From: Methylosinus sp. C49 | GTDB lineage: Bacteria; Pseudomonadota; Alphaproteobacteria; Rhizobiales; Beijerinckiaceae | Direction: 5' to 3' | DNA: 64,000 nt | NCBI RefSeq assembly: GCF_009936375.1 | Contig: NZ_AP022332.1 | Coordinates: 1,979,501 to 2,043,500 of the forward strand | In this document: one piece after another, positions 56,250 to 63,594 of the stretch | Layout of the letters: each line of letters starts with the position of its first letter | Numbering within the stretch: position 1 is the stretch's first letter | Program-made: the position numbers and the translations under genes | The notes under the pieces: generated by a model | Database searches by the model: none | Seen by the model: only the letters and a program-made list of their open reading frames with translations | What the model was told of the DNA's origin: nothing

Positions 56250-57650
56250 ATGAGCGACAATAGACCTTTCTCCGCCAAGGCCAAGGCGCGGGCCGGCTTC
56301 CTTCCGGCAGACGCCGCGCGCGAGGCCGAGGCCACTCGAGTCCCGGGGCTGCAGGCGCGCATCGCCGCGGCCAATGTGATCGCGGATGTCGCGCAAGGCG
56401 GCCACCGGCTGGACGAACGTTTTTCTCCGCAGGCCGTTCCGTACCGGCTCGCAGGAATGGAGCCGCGCGACGTCGCGCTCGCGCGCTCCATCGCCTATGT
56501 CGGCGTTCGCCGTCTCGGCGCCATTCGCCACGCGCTCGCGCTTCTGCTCGAGAAGGGCCTGCCCAAGCAGGCCGCGCGGCTCGAATGGCCGCTCGTCGCC
56601 GCCGCGGCGCAAATCCTCTTTCTCGACGTCCCCGATCACGCCGCCGTCGATCTCGCCGTGCGCACGGTCCGGCTCGAGCCGAAGACCGCGCCCTTTGCGG
56701 GCTTGGTGAATGGCGTTCTGCGCAATCTCATCCGGCGTCGCGAGGAATTTCTCGGAGCCGATCCGCTCGATCTCGACACGCCCGCCTGGCTCGCGCAGCG
56801 CTGGATCAAATCCTATGGCGAGGCGCAGGCGCGCGCCATCGCCGCCCTCCATATGCAAGAGCCGCCGATCGACCTCACGGTGAAATCCGACGCCGAAGGC
56901 TGGGCGCAGCGTCTCGACGGAATCGTGTTGCCGACCGGCTCGGTGCGTCTGCGTGCGCGCACGCCGATCGTGGAGCTCGACGCCTATGCGGAGGGCGAAT
57001 GGTGGGTGCAGGACGCCGCCGCCGCGCTGCCGGCGCGTCTGCTCGCCGTGGAGCCGGACGAGCGCGTGCTGGACATGTGCGCCGCGCCCGGCGGCAAGAC
57101 CGCGCAGCTCGCTCTCGCCCGCGCGCAGGTGACGGCGCTCGATCGCTCCGCCGAGCGGCTGAAGCTGCTCGCGGCCAATCTGCAGCGCGTCCGCCTGCAC
57201 GCCGACATAGCGGTGGGCGACGCCGCCTCTTATTCCGCCGCGCGTCCCTTCGACGCCATTCTGCTCGATGCGCCCTGCTCGGCGACAGGGACGATCCGCC
57301 GTCATCCCGACGTGCCCTGGATCAAGAAGCCCGGCGATCTCGATTCCCTCGTCGCGCTGCAATCGCGCATATTGGAGCGCGCCGCTTCGCTGCTGCGGCC
57401 GGGCGGGCGCCTCGTCTATTGCACCTGCTCGCTGGAGCCGGAGGAGGGCGAGGCGCAGATCACGAGCTTTCTGCGTCGTCATCCCGAGATGCGTCGCGCG
57501 CCGATCGACGCCGCCGCCGATCGCGTTCCGGCGGAATTCGTCACGCCGGACGGCGATTTGCGCACGCTGCCGTCCTATTGGCCGAATGAGGACGCGCGCC
57601 TCGCCGGTCTCGACGGCTTCTTCGCCGCGCGGCTCGTGCGGCGGGACTGA
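56250..57650 (+). CDS. rsmB: RsmB-like rRNA cytosine-5 methyltransferase (Sun/NOL1 family)
   Basis: A 466-aa enzyme with an N-terminal NusB-like RNA-binding region (VPGLQARIAAANVIADV, about 30-170) and a C-terminal SAM-dependent catalytic domain. VLDMCAAPGGKTAQLA binds SAM; DAPCSATGTIRRHPD (about residue 340) and YCTCSLEPEEGE (about 389) carry the two cysteines, the latter the catalytic one. It methylates C967-equivalent of 16S rRNA. AAGGTGTGA precedes the ATG closely. The heparinase gene follows 62 nt later and may be co-transcribed. Confidence 0.92.
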   Translation: MSDNRPFSAKAKARAGFLPADAAREAEATRVPGLQARIAAANVIADVAQGGHRLDERFSPQAVPYRLAGMEPRDVALARSIAYVGVRRLGAIRHALALLLEKGLPKQAARLEWPLVAAAAQILFLDVPDHAAVDLAVRTVRLEPKTAPFAGLVNGVLRNLIRRREEFLGADPLDLDTPAWLAQRWIKSYGEAQARAIAALHMQEPPIDLTVKSDAEGWAQRLDGIVLPTGSVRLRARTPIVELDAYAEGEWWVQDAAAALPARLLAVEPDERVLDMCAAPGGKTAQLALARAQVTALDRSAERLKLLAANLQRVRLHADIAVGDAASYSAARPFDAILLDAPCSATGTIRRHPDVPWIKKPGDLDSLVALQSRILERAASLLRPGGRLVYCTCSLEPEEGEAQITSFLRRHPEMRRAPIDAAADRVPAEFVTPDGDLRTLPSYWPNEDARLAGLDGFFAARLVRRD

Positions 57651-57712
57651 CGGAAGGCGCAGGATCGCGCATCCGCCGCTTTTCTGCTTGTGCGTTTCGT
57701 GTCATCCCGATC

Positions 57713-59464
57713 ATGATTCGCTTTGCTCCGCGCGACGTCGTGGAGCGCGAGGAGGACGCTCTGAGCGAGACGGCCAAAGGCTCTGGACGGCGATTGGCGA
57801 ATGCCGCCGCGCGTGGCGTCGCCTCATTCGCGCGCGCGGTGCGCGGGCCTTATTACGCCGTGCAGGCCATGGGCGTACGCGCGCCGGAGCGGCTCTATGT
57901 GGCGCCGCAGGACATTCGCACCGCCGATCCCACCGTCGCGGATGAAATCTACGCCGGCTATTTTTCTTTCGACGGTAAGGTCGTCGAGACCAATGGGCGC
58001 TCGCCCTTCTCCATCGCGCCGCCCTCCGTCGCCTGGCGGCGCTCGCTCGCCGGCTTCTCCTGGCTGCGCCATTTGCGCGCCGCCGATCGCGCGCTCGCGC
58101 GCGCCAACGCCCGCGCGCTGGTCGACGAATTTCTGCGCACGCGCACCGATTTCATCGACGATCCCGCCTATGAGCCGCGCATCGTCGCGCGCCGCACGCT
58201 GTCCTTTCTGGCGCAATCGCCGATCCTGCTCGAGGGCGCGGATCAAGAGTTCTACGAGCGCTTCATGCGCGCGCTGGCGCGCAACATTCGCTTTCTGCTG
58301 CGCGCCATGGGCTCGGAGCGGCGCGCCTCGGACCGGCTGCTCTGCGCCGTGGCGCTCGCCGCTTTCGGCGTCTGCGCCGACGCCGGCCGTAAGTTCGAGA
58401 TGCGCGCCACCGCGCTGCTGGACGCCGAGCTGTTCCGCCAAATCCTGCCGGACGGCGGCCATATCGGCCGCAATCCCGAGACGCCGGTGGAACTGCTGCT
58501 CGATCTCTTGCCGCTGCGTCAAGCCTATGCCGCGCGCGGGCGCCGGCCGCCGGAGCGGCTCACCGCCTCCATCGCCGCGATGATCTCCTTCCTGCGCGTG
58601 CTGAAGCATGGCGACGGCTCGTTGGCTCTGTTCAACGGAATGGGCCAGGCGCCGCCGGATCGGCTGGCGACGATCCTCGCCCATGCCGACGCCTCCGGCG
58701 CGCCCATTCTCGACGCGCCGCATTCGGGCTATCGGCGGCTGCAGGCGGGCGCAGCCGCGGTCGTCGTCGACGCCGGCGCGCCGCCGCCGCCGATCTTCTC
58801 CTCCGCGGCCCATGCCGGCTGCCTCTCCTTCGAATTTTCAATCGGCGCCGAGCGCATCATCGTCAATTGCGGCGCCCCGCCCGCGGGTTCGGAGGCGCTG
58901 CGCCGCGTCGCGCGCTCGACGGCGGCGCATTCCACCCTCGTCGTCGAGGATCGCTCCTCCTGCCGCATAGAGGCGCGGCCGGGACGCGGCCGGCCGGAGG
59001 AGCGCATCGTCGCCGGCCCCGCGCAAGTGAAGGCGTCGCGCCGCGCCACCGCGACGAGCCATGAGCTCGAGCTCTCGCATGACGGCTATGCGCGCGAACT
59101 CGGCCTATTGCACGAGCGCGCTTTGGCGCTGGCGCATGACGGCTCGCAGCTCTTCGGCGACGACAGGCTCGTCGCGCTGCGCCACGGCGCCCGCGCCGAG
59201 CATTTCGTGCTGCGCTTCCATCTGCATCCCAATGTGCAGGCGAGCGCGGCGGGCAAGCGCAAGGTGCTGCTGCGCAGCCTCGGCGTCGATCTCGTCTTCG
59301 AGGCCAACGCCGATGTGAGCGTGGAAGAGAGCGTCTTCTTCGCCGGCCCCGCCACAGCGCGAAAAAGCGCGCAGATCGTGGTGGATGGGCGCGGCGCGAA
59401 GGACGCGCATTTGCGGTGGTCGTTTTCGCGGGTCGACGCGGAGAGCGAATCTGCTCGCGTGTGA
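57713..59464 (+). CDS. heparinase II/III family protein
   Basis: A 583-aa protein with an N-terminal (alpha/alpha) toroid and a C-terminal beta-sandwich of the heparinase II/III family. Recognisable parts are FSFDGKVVETNGRSPF, FGVCADAGRKFEMRATALLD, GGHIGRNPETPVELLLDLLP and the beta-domain HSGYRRLQAG with AHSTLVVEDRSSCRIE. Related Rhizobiales proteins always lie beside rsmB; their substrate is unknown and there is no signal peptide, so an exopolysaccharide lyase role is uncertain. Length fits. It is downstream of rsmB and convergent with a J-domain gene. Confidence 0.88.
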   Translation: MIRFAPRDVVEREEDALSETAKGSGRRLANAAARGVASFARAVRGPYYAVQAMGVRAPERLYVAPQDIRTADPTVADEIYAGYFSFDGKVVETNGRSPFSIAPPSVAWRRSLAGFSWLRHLRAADRALARANARALVDEFLRTRTDFIDDPAYEPRIVARRTLSFLAQSPILLEGADQEFYERFMRALARNIRFLLRAMGSERRASDRLLCAVALAAFGVCADAGRKFEMRATALLDAELFRQILPDGGHIGRNPETPVELLLDLLPLRQAYAARGRRPPERLTASIAAMISFLRVLKHGDGSLALFNGMGQAPPDRLATILAHADASGAPILDAPHSGYRRLQAGAAAVVVDAGAPPPPIFSSAAHAGCLSFEFSIGAERIIVNCGAPPAGSEALRRVARSTAAHSTLVVEDRSSCRIEARPGRGRPEERIVAGPAQVKASRRATATSHELELSHDGYARELGLLHERALALAHDGSQLFGDDRLVALRHGARAEHFVLRFHLHPNVQASAAGKRKVLLRSLGVDLVFEANADVSVEESVFFAGPATARKSAQIVVDGRGAKDAHLRWSFSRVDAESESARV

Positions 59465-59519
59465 GGATGCGGCCGCCGCTTCCGGTGTCGTTTCCGCGGG
59501 GCCGGTCGCGAGTCGGCGC

Positions 59520-60026
59520 TCAGCTCGCCCCTTCGAACTGCGCCAGCAGCGCGTCGCGCGCCTCGGCGATGCGGCGGTAATCCTCCGCGCTGCCGCCAGC
59601 GTCGGGATGGGCGGTCTTGGCGAGGCGGCGGAAGGCGGATTTGATCTCGGCCGGCTCCAGCGCGCCTTCCAGAGGCAATTCCAGCGTCTCGCGATGCTCT
59701 TGATTGTCGTCTTCGTCGAAATCGAACATCTTCTGGAAGGCGGCGCGCTGCTTGCGGCCTTCCAAGCGCAGCTCGACCTGATCTTCCTTCCAGCGTTGGA
59801 GCGACATCACGAAGCAGGCGCCGAAAGCGATGCGGCCCTGCGTCTCCAATTCGTCCAGGCTGAACGGCCCCACCACATCATAGGGCGGCGCGAGACAGGC
59901 CATGCGGACGCCGTCGACGATCTCGACGCGGCCGATCGCGACCTTGTCGGATACGCCGAGCGAGCCGTTCCAGACGACCCAGTCCAATTGCTCCGCCGAT
60001 GTGTCCGTCACGCAGCCTGCTCTCAT
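59520..60026 (-). CDS. J-domain protein
   Basis: A 168-aa protein with a C-terminal J domain (about residues 110-165). The HPD tripeptide is present (AKTAHPDAGG), flanked by EPAEIKSAFRRL and DYRRIAEARDALL. The first 100 residues form an unrelated beta-rich domain with KVAIGRVEIVDGVRMACLAP and DVVGPFSLDELE. As a J-domain protein it should stimulate a DnaK-type ATPase on a specific client; the N-terminal domain probably chooses it. It is divergent from the rubrerythrin gene over 239 nt. Confidence 0.87.
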   Translation of the reverse strand: MRAGCVTDTSAEQLDWVVWNGSLGVSDKVAIGRVEIVDGVRMACLAPPYDVVGPFSLDELETQGRIAFGACFVMSLQRWKEDQVELRLEGRKQRAAFQKMFDFDEDDNQEHRETLELPLEGALEPAEIKSAFRRLAKTAHPDAGGSAEDYRRIAEARDALLAQFEGAS

Positions 60027-60165
60027 GCCGTCGGGCGCCCCGTCGCTTTTGTACGAAAGGGGCCGCCGTATTCGTACAATCTCAGGTTACATGCAGTTTC
60101 GAAGCCAATATCGCGCTGCAGCACGGTTTTGACGCGCCGTCCCCAGCCAAACGTCCTATTGGCGC

Positions 60166-60193
60166 TTGGCAAGCGGCAATTTCAAATTATTCT
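60166..60193 (+). promoter_or_regulatory. candidate promoter of the rubrerythrin operon
   Basis: TTGGCA (60166-60171), 16-nt spacer, TATTCT (60188-60193). The -10 overlaps the right half of the Irr-like box described next, which would allow direct repression. The leader would be about 70 nt. Confidence 0.45.
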
Positions 60194-60196
60194 AAA
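60180..60196. promoter_or_regulatory. Irr (ICE)-like box upstream of rubrerythrin
   Basis: TTTCAAATTATTCTAAA agrees with the published iron-control-element consensus TTTAGAAYNRTTCTAAA at 15 of 17 positions; the mismatches are in the left half. It lies 70 nt before the rubrerythrin ATG in an AT-rich patch of a GC-rich genome. Irr, a Fur-family protein of Rhizobiales, represses iron-using and iron-storing genes under iron limitation by binding such boxes. Confidence 0.55.
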
Positions 60197-60265
60197 CAAG
60201 GGCGTTCCGACTGGCCGTCGGGACAGCGGGCGTCCCCATGAGAGTACATCCAAGGAGCTTTAGTC

Positions 60266-60685
60266 ATGGCTACGCTCAAGGGCACCAAGACCGAACAGAA
60301 TCTGAAGGATGCGTTTGCCGGCGAGTCTCAGGCGAACCGCCGCTATCTCTATTTCGCTCAAAAGGCCGATATCGAAGGCCATAATGACGTCGCGACCGTG
60401 TTTCGCTCCACCGCCGAGGGTGAGACGGGCCATGCGCATGGCCATCTCGAATTTCTCGAGGTGGTGGGCGACCCTGCGACCGGTCTGCCGATCGGCAAGA
60501 CCGAGGACAATCTGAAGGCCGCCGTCGCCGGCGAGACGCATGAATATACGGATATGTATCCGGGCTTCGCGCGCTCGGCCCGCGAGGAGGGCTTCGAGGA
60601 GATCGCCGATTGGTTCGAGACGCTGGCCAAGGCCGAGCGCTCGCACGCCGGCCGCTTCCAGAAGGCGCTCGACGAGCTGAAGTAA
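60266..60685 (+). CDS. rubrerythrin-type diiron peroxidase, no rubredoxin domain
   Basis: A 139-aa four-helix-bundle protein. The diiron ligand motifs of rubrerythrin are visible: [36 protein letters not shown] and [10 protein letters not shown], giving the two ExxH-type sets. It has only the ferritin-like half; the usual C-terminal rubredoxin domain is missing, as in the erythrin branch. Role: peroxide scavenging using electrons from a separate donor. AAGGAG lies 8-12 nt before the ATG. It is the first gene of a cassette with an Fe-S protein and a DUF3501 protein. Confidence 0.9.
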   Translation: MATLKGTKTEQNLKDAFAGESQANRRYLYFAQKADIEGHNDVATVFRSTAEGETGHAHGHLEFLEVVGDPATGLPIGKTEDNLKAAVAGETHEYTDMYPGFARSAREEGFEEIADWFETLAKAERSHAGRFQKALDELK

Positions 60686-60734
60686 GCGCGCGACCCGATT
60701 TCCCGCTGATCCTTCGCGCGGCCTTCGCCGCCTT

Positions 60735-60861
60735 CCTTCTCCCCGCCTGCGGGGAGAAGGTGAGGATGAGGGGCCGGGGGCGTTTTCCGTCTATGGCTCA
60801 CGCCCAGAGCCCCTCACCCCGGCCCTCTCCCCGCGCGGAGAGAGGGAGAAAACGCGTGAGC
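60735..60861. repeat. mosaic of palindromes between rubrerythrin and the Fe-S gene
   Basis: Within the 200-nt spacer, CCTTCTCCCCGC and GCGGGGAGAAGG (60735-60760) form a 12-bp hairpin with loop CT. A second, CCCTCTC (60823-60829) and GAGAGGG (60840-60846), follows. GGCTCACGC (60796-60804) pairs with GCGTGAGCC (60853-60861) around it. The motif family (forms of CTCCCCGC..GCGGGGAG) is a common dispersed intergenic repeat in proteobacteria. Confidence 0.75.
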
Positions 60862-60885
60862 CGATCGGAATAATTCGACCAGGGC

Positions 60886-62235
60886 ATGGAAGCGATGAGA
60901 GAAGGCGGGCTCGAGGCGCCCTTCCGGCGTCCATTGGATTGGGAAAATCCAGATTTCTACGACGAGGCGAAGCTCGACGCCGAAATGCGCCGCGTGCTGG
61001 ATATTTGCCACGGCTGCAGGCGCTGCTTCAATCTCTGCGATTCCTTTCCACGCCTGTTCGATCTCGTCGACGAGTCGGCGAAAGGCGAGATCGAGACTGT
61101 CGCCAGCGCCGATTTCAAGAAGGTCGTGGACGCCTGCACGCTCTGCGACATGTGCTTTCTGACCAAATGCCCCTATGTGCCGCCGCATGAGTTCGATCTC
61201 GACTTTCCGCATCTGATGCTGCGCTATCGCGCCGTCGAGGCGAAGAAGAATGGCGTCGGTTTCGCGGATCGCCAGCTCGCCGAGACCGACCGCAATGGCG
61301 CATTGGCGACGAAGCTCGCGCCGCTCGCCAATTGGGCGACCGACTGCGCGCACCACGCCGCGCGCAATGCGCTGGAGAAACTCGCCGGCCTGCATCACGA
61401 GGCCGTGCTGCCGAAATATTCGAAGCAGAGCTTGGAGGCGCTCGCGAAGGAGACGCCGGTCGAGGTGAACAGCGAGGCGCCGGGCTTCGGCCGCAAGGCG
61501 GTGATCTACGCCACCTGCTTCGGCGAATATAATGATCCCGGCGTCGGACTCGCGGCGCGCGCCGTGCTCGCCAAAAATGGCGTCGAGACGGAGATTCTCC
61601 ATCCGCATTGCTGTGGAATGCCGCTGCTGGAGCAGGGGCTCATCGGCGAGGTCGCGGCCTCCGCGAAGCAAGTGGCCGCCGCCTTCGAGCCTTGGATCGA
61701 CAAGGGCTATGACATTATCGCGCTGGTTCCCTCCTGCGCGCTGATGCTGAAATTCGAATGGCCGTTGATCGTCACCGATGATCCAAAAGTGAAGCGCCTC
61801 GCCGCCTCCACCTATGATCTCAGCGAATATGTCGTCGGAATCGCTCGCAAGGAGGGGCTGGCCCAAGGGCTGTCGCCGATCGAGGGCGGCGTCGCTTTTC
61901 ATGTTTCCTGCCATTCGCGCGCGCAGAATATCGGGCGGAAGGGCGCCGAGCTGCTCGGTCTCATCCCGCAGGCGGATGTCGCGGTCATCGAGCGCTGTTC
62001 CGGCCATGGCGGCGCCTGGGGCTATAAGACGGCGAATTTCGAGACGGCGCTGAAGGTCGGCAAGCCGGTGGCGCGGCAGGCGCAATCCTCCGGCAAAGCC
62101 TATATCGTCTCCGAATGTCCGCTCTCCGGCCCGCATATCGTGCAGGGCATGGAGCGGCTGGACGCGGAGGCGAAAAAGCCCGAGCTTCTCGCCCATCCGA
62201 TCGAGATTCTCGCGCGGGCCTATGGGGTGAAGTGA
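60886..62235 (+). CDS. heterodisulfide reductase-like Fe-S protein
   Basis: A 449-aa cytosolic protein with two [4Fe-4S] ferredoxin-type motifs near the N-terminus (cysteines 41/44/47/51 and 84/87/90/95) and a C-terminal CCG-like region (ILHPHCCGMPLLEQG, FHVSCHSRAQNIGRKG, VIERCSGHGGAWG). This is the glycolate-oxidase/heterodisulfide-reductase subunit fold. The gene adjoins rubrerythrin and DUF3501 in many bacteria, so it is a plausible electron donor for the diiron protein. The ATG at 60886 is followed by a second Met three codons on. DUF3501 begins 29 nt after the stop. Confidence 0.87.
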   Translation: MEAMREGGLEAPFRRPLDWENPDFYDEAKLDAEMRRVLDICHGCRRCFNLCDSFPRLFDLVDESAKGEIETVASADFKKVVDACTLCDMCFLTKCPYVPPHEFDLDFPHLMLRYRAVEAKKNGVGFADRQLAETDRNGALATKLAPLANWATDCAHHAARNALEKLAGLHHEAVLPKYSKQSLEALAKETPVEVNSEAPGFGRKAVIYATCFGEYNDPGVGLAARAVLAKNGVETEILHPHCCGMPLLEQGLIGEVAASAKQVAAAFEPWIDKGYDIIALVPSCALMLKFEWPLIVTDDPKVKRLAASTYDLSEYVVGIARKEGLAQGLSPIEGGVAFHVSCHSRAQNIGRKGAELLGLIPQADVAVIERCSGHGGAWGYKTANFETALKVGKPVARQAQSSGKAYIVSECPLSGPHIVQGMERLDAEAKKPELLAHPIEILARAYGVK

Positions 62236-62264
62236 CGCGGGCGTCCCCACAGCTGGAGCGATCA

Positions 62265-62855
62265 ATGGCGCAGAAGCACCACATCACCGTCGCCGATCTT
62301 CTTCCACCGGACGAATATGCGAAGATCCGCGTCGAGAGCCGCCGCCGCATCGCCGCGCGCAAGCGCAATCGCCGCGTCGAGGTCGGGCCTTTCGTGACCT
62401 TTTATTTCGAGGATTTCGAGACGATCTGGCTGCAGATCCAGGAGATGATCCACATAGAGAAGGGGACGCTCGAGCAGGCGCCGAGCGAGATCGCCGCCTA
62501 TGCGCCGCTGATCCCCAAAGGCCGCGAATTGGTCGCCACCTTCATGATCGAGATCGACGACCCGCTGCGCAGAAAGCGCGTGCTGGACACGCTGGGCGCG
62601 ATCGAGGAGACCGCCTTCATCGAATTGGGCGGCGAGCGCATCGCCGGCATGGCCGAAGCGGACCAGGACCGCACCAGAGAGGACGGCAAGGCCTCCGCCG
62701 TGCAATTCGTGCATTTTCCCTTCACCGACGCGCAGGTCGCGGCTTTTCGCGAGCCGGGAGCGCGCGCGCTGATCGGCTTCACCCATCAAAATTATGGGCA
62801 TATCGCGGTGATGCCAGAGGCGGTGCGGGCGGAGCTCGCGGGGGATTTCGCGTGA
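62265..62855 (+). CDS. DUF3501 family protein
   Basis: A 196-aa protein of the DUF3501 family, seen almost only beside rubrerythrin and the Fe-S protein. Conserved-looking parts are ITVADLLPPDEYAKIRVESR, VGPFVTFYFEDFETIWLQIQ, MIHIEKG and HQNYGHIAVMPEAVRAELAG. No signal, membrane segment or cofactor motif is visible. It probably works with the upstream pair in peroxide defence, but its activity is not known. The start is the ATG at 62265; the in-frame region before it belongs to the Fe-S gene end and looks unrelated. Confidence 0.87.
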   Translation: MAQKHHITVADLLPPDEYAKIRVESRRRIAARKRNRRVEVGPFVTFYFEDFETIWLQIQEMIHIEKGTLEQAPSEIAAYAPLIPKGRELVATFMIEIDDPLRRKRVLDTLGAIEETAFIELGGERIAGMAEADQDRTREDGKASAVQFVHFPFTDAQVAAFREPGARALIGFTHQNYGHIAVMPEAVRAELAGDFA

Positions 62856-62865
62856 TGTCCGGGCC

Positions 62866-62894
62866 TTGACGCCTATACGGCTTCGCCGTATATC
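62866..62894 (+). promoter_or_regulatory. toxin-antitoxin promoter with operator palindrome
   Basis: TTGACG (62866-62871), 17 nt, TATATC (62889-62894) make a strong promoter. A perfect palindrome TATACGGC-TTC-GCCGTATA (62874-62892) fills the spacer and the -10, as expected for autorepression by the antitoxin. Transcription would begin near 62900, at or next to the toxin GTG, so the message may be leaderless. Confidence 0.65.
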
Positions 62895-62900
62895 GTCCCC

Positions 62901-63215
62901 GTGTTGACCGTCATTGAAACCCCCACTTTTGCACGGCTCGCCGCTCAGTGCTGGGAAGATGGCGATCGGACCGCGTTCATCGACTTCATCGCGTCGAACC
63001 CCGAGGCCGGCGATGTCGTTCCTGGTTCTGGAGGCCTGAGAAAAATTCGCTGGGGTAGTGTCGGACGCGGCAAGCGCGGCGGCGTTCGGGTGATTTATTT
63101 CAATCGGCTGGCGAATGGAGAGGTTTGGCTGCTGCTGGTCTATCCCAAATCGGTGCGGGACAATATTCCCGCGAATGTCCTCCGTGAGATCAAGAAGGAA
63201 CTCGACGATGGCTGA
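62901..63215 (+). CDS. RelE/HigB-type toxin
   Basis: A 104-aa basic protein of the RelE/ParE superfamily: opening VIETPTFARLA, the core DVVPGSGGLRKIRWGSVGRG, GGVRVIYF and VWLLLVYPKS. It would cleave mRNA on ribosomes or act similarly, neutralised by the following gene. The GTG at 62901 is taken as start because the family's usual N-terminus begins here and no closer ATG exists. No ribosome-binding site is visible, consistent with a leaderless transcript. It overlaps the antitoxin by 8 nt; toxin-first order is typical of HigBA systems. Confidence 0.87.
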   Translation: MLTVIETPTFARLAAQCWEDGDRTAFIDFIASNPEAGDVVPGSGGLRKIRWGSVGRGKRGGVRVIYFNRLANGEVWLLLVYPKSVRDNIPANVLREIKKELDDG

Positions 63216-63513
63216 CGCTCCGAAATCCGCCGAGCGCGCGAAGGCGATCGACATCGGCGCGGAGTTGCTCGCATCGGTGCGAGAAATGAAGGCTGGCGCT
63301 AAGGCGCGGGTCCACAATCGCGAAATCCTGCAATTCGCACACGCGAGGCTCGCCTCCGGCCTGTCGCAGGCGGCCTTCGCCGCTCTTTTGGGCGTGTCCG
63401 TGCGGACCTTGCAGGATTGGGAGCAGGGCCGGCGTAAGCCTTCCGCGGCTGCGGTGACGCTCTACAAGATCGCCGAGCGGCGGCCGGAGGTCTTGCGCGA
63501 GCTGGCGGCGTGA
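63208..63513 (+). CDS. HigA/NadS-like antitoxin (XRE family)
   Basis: A 101-aa protein whose second half is a helix-turn-helix domain (ILQFAHARLASGLSQAAF, LLGVSVRTLQDWEQGRRKPS). The first half probably binds the toxin. The ATG at 63208 lies inside the end of the toxin gene, with AAGGAA nearby, giving translational coupling. It likely represses its own operon at the TATACGGC palindrome upstream. Confidence 0.88.
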   Translation: MADAPKSAERAKAIDIGAELLASVREMKAGAKARVHNREILQFAHARLASGLSQAAFAALLGVSVRTLQDWEQGRRKPSAAAVTLYKIAERRPEVLRELAA

Positions 63514-63546
63514 GGCGGCACGGAAAGCTGGCCTTATCCGCCGATT

Positions 63547-63559
63547 GCCCTTAAAGGGC
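63547..63559 (+). terminator. short hairpin after the antitoxin gene
   Basis: GCCCTT-A-AAGGGC is a 6-bp stem with a 1-nt centre, 33 nt after the antitoxin stop. There is no U run and the loop is too tight for a standard terminator, so the call is weak. Confidence 0.25.
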
Positions 63560-63594
63560 GTGGCGAACCCGCCACTTTCCAGCGAGCCTCAGCC

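Noticed and set aside
63208-63513. Interpreting the antitoxin as a stand-alone transcription factor
   Set aside because: It overlaps a RelE-family toxin gene by 8 nt and shares its promoter, which fits a toxin-antitoxin operon better.
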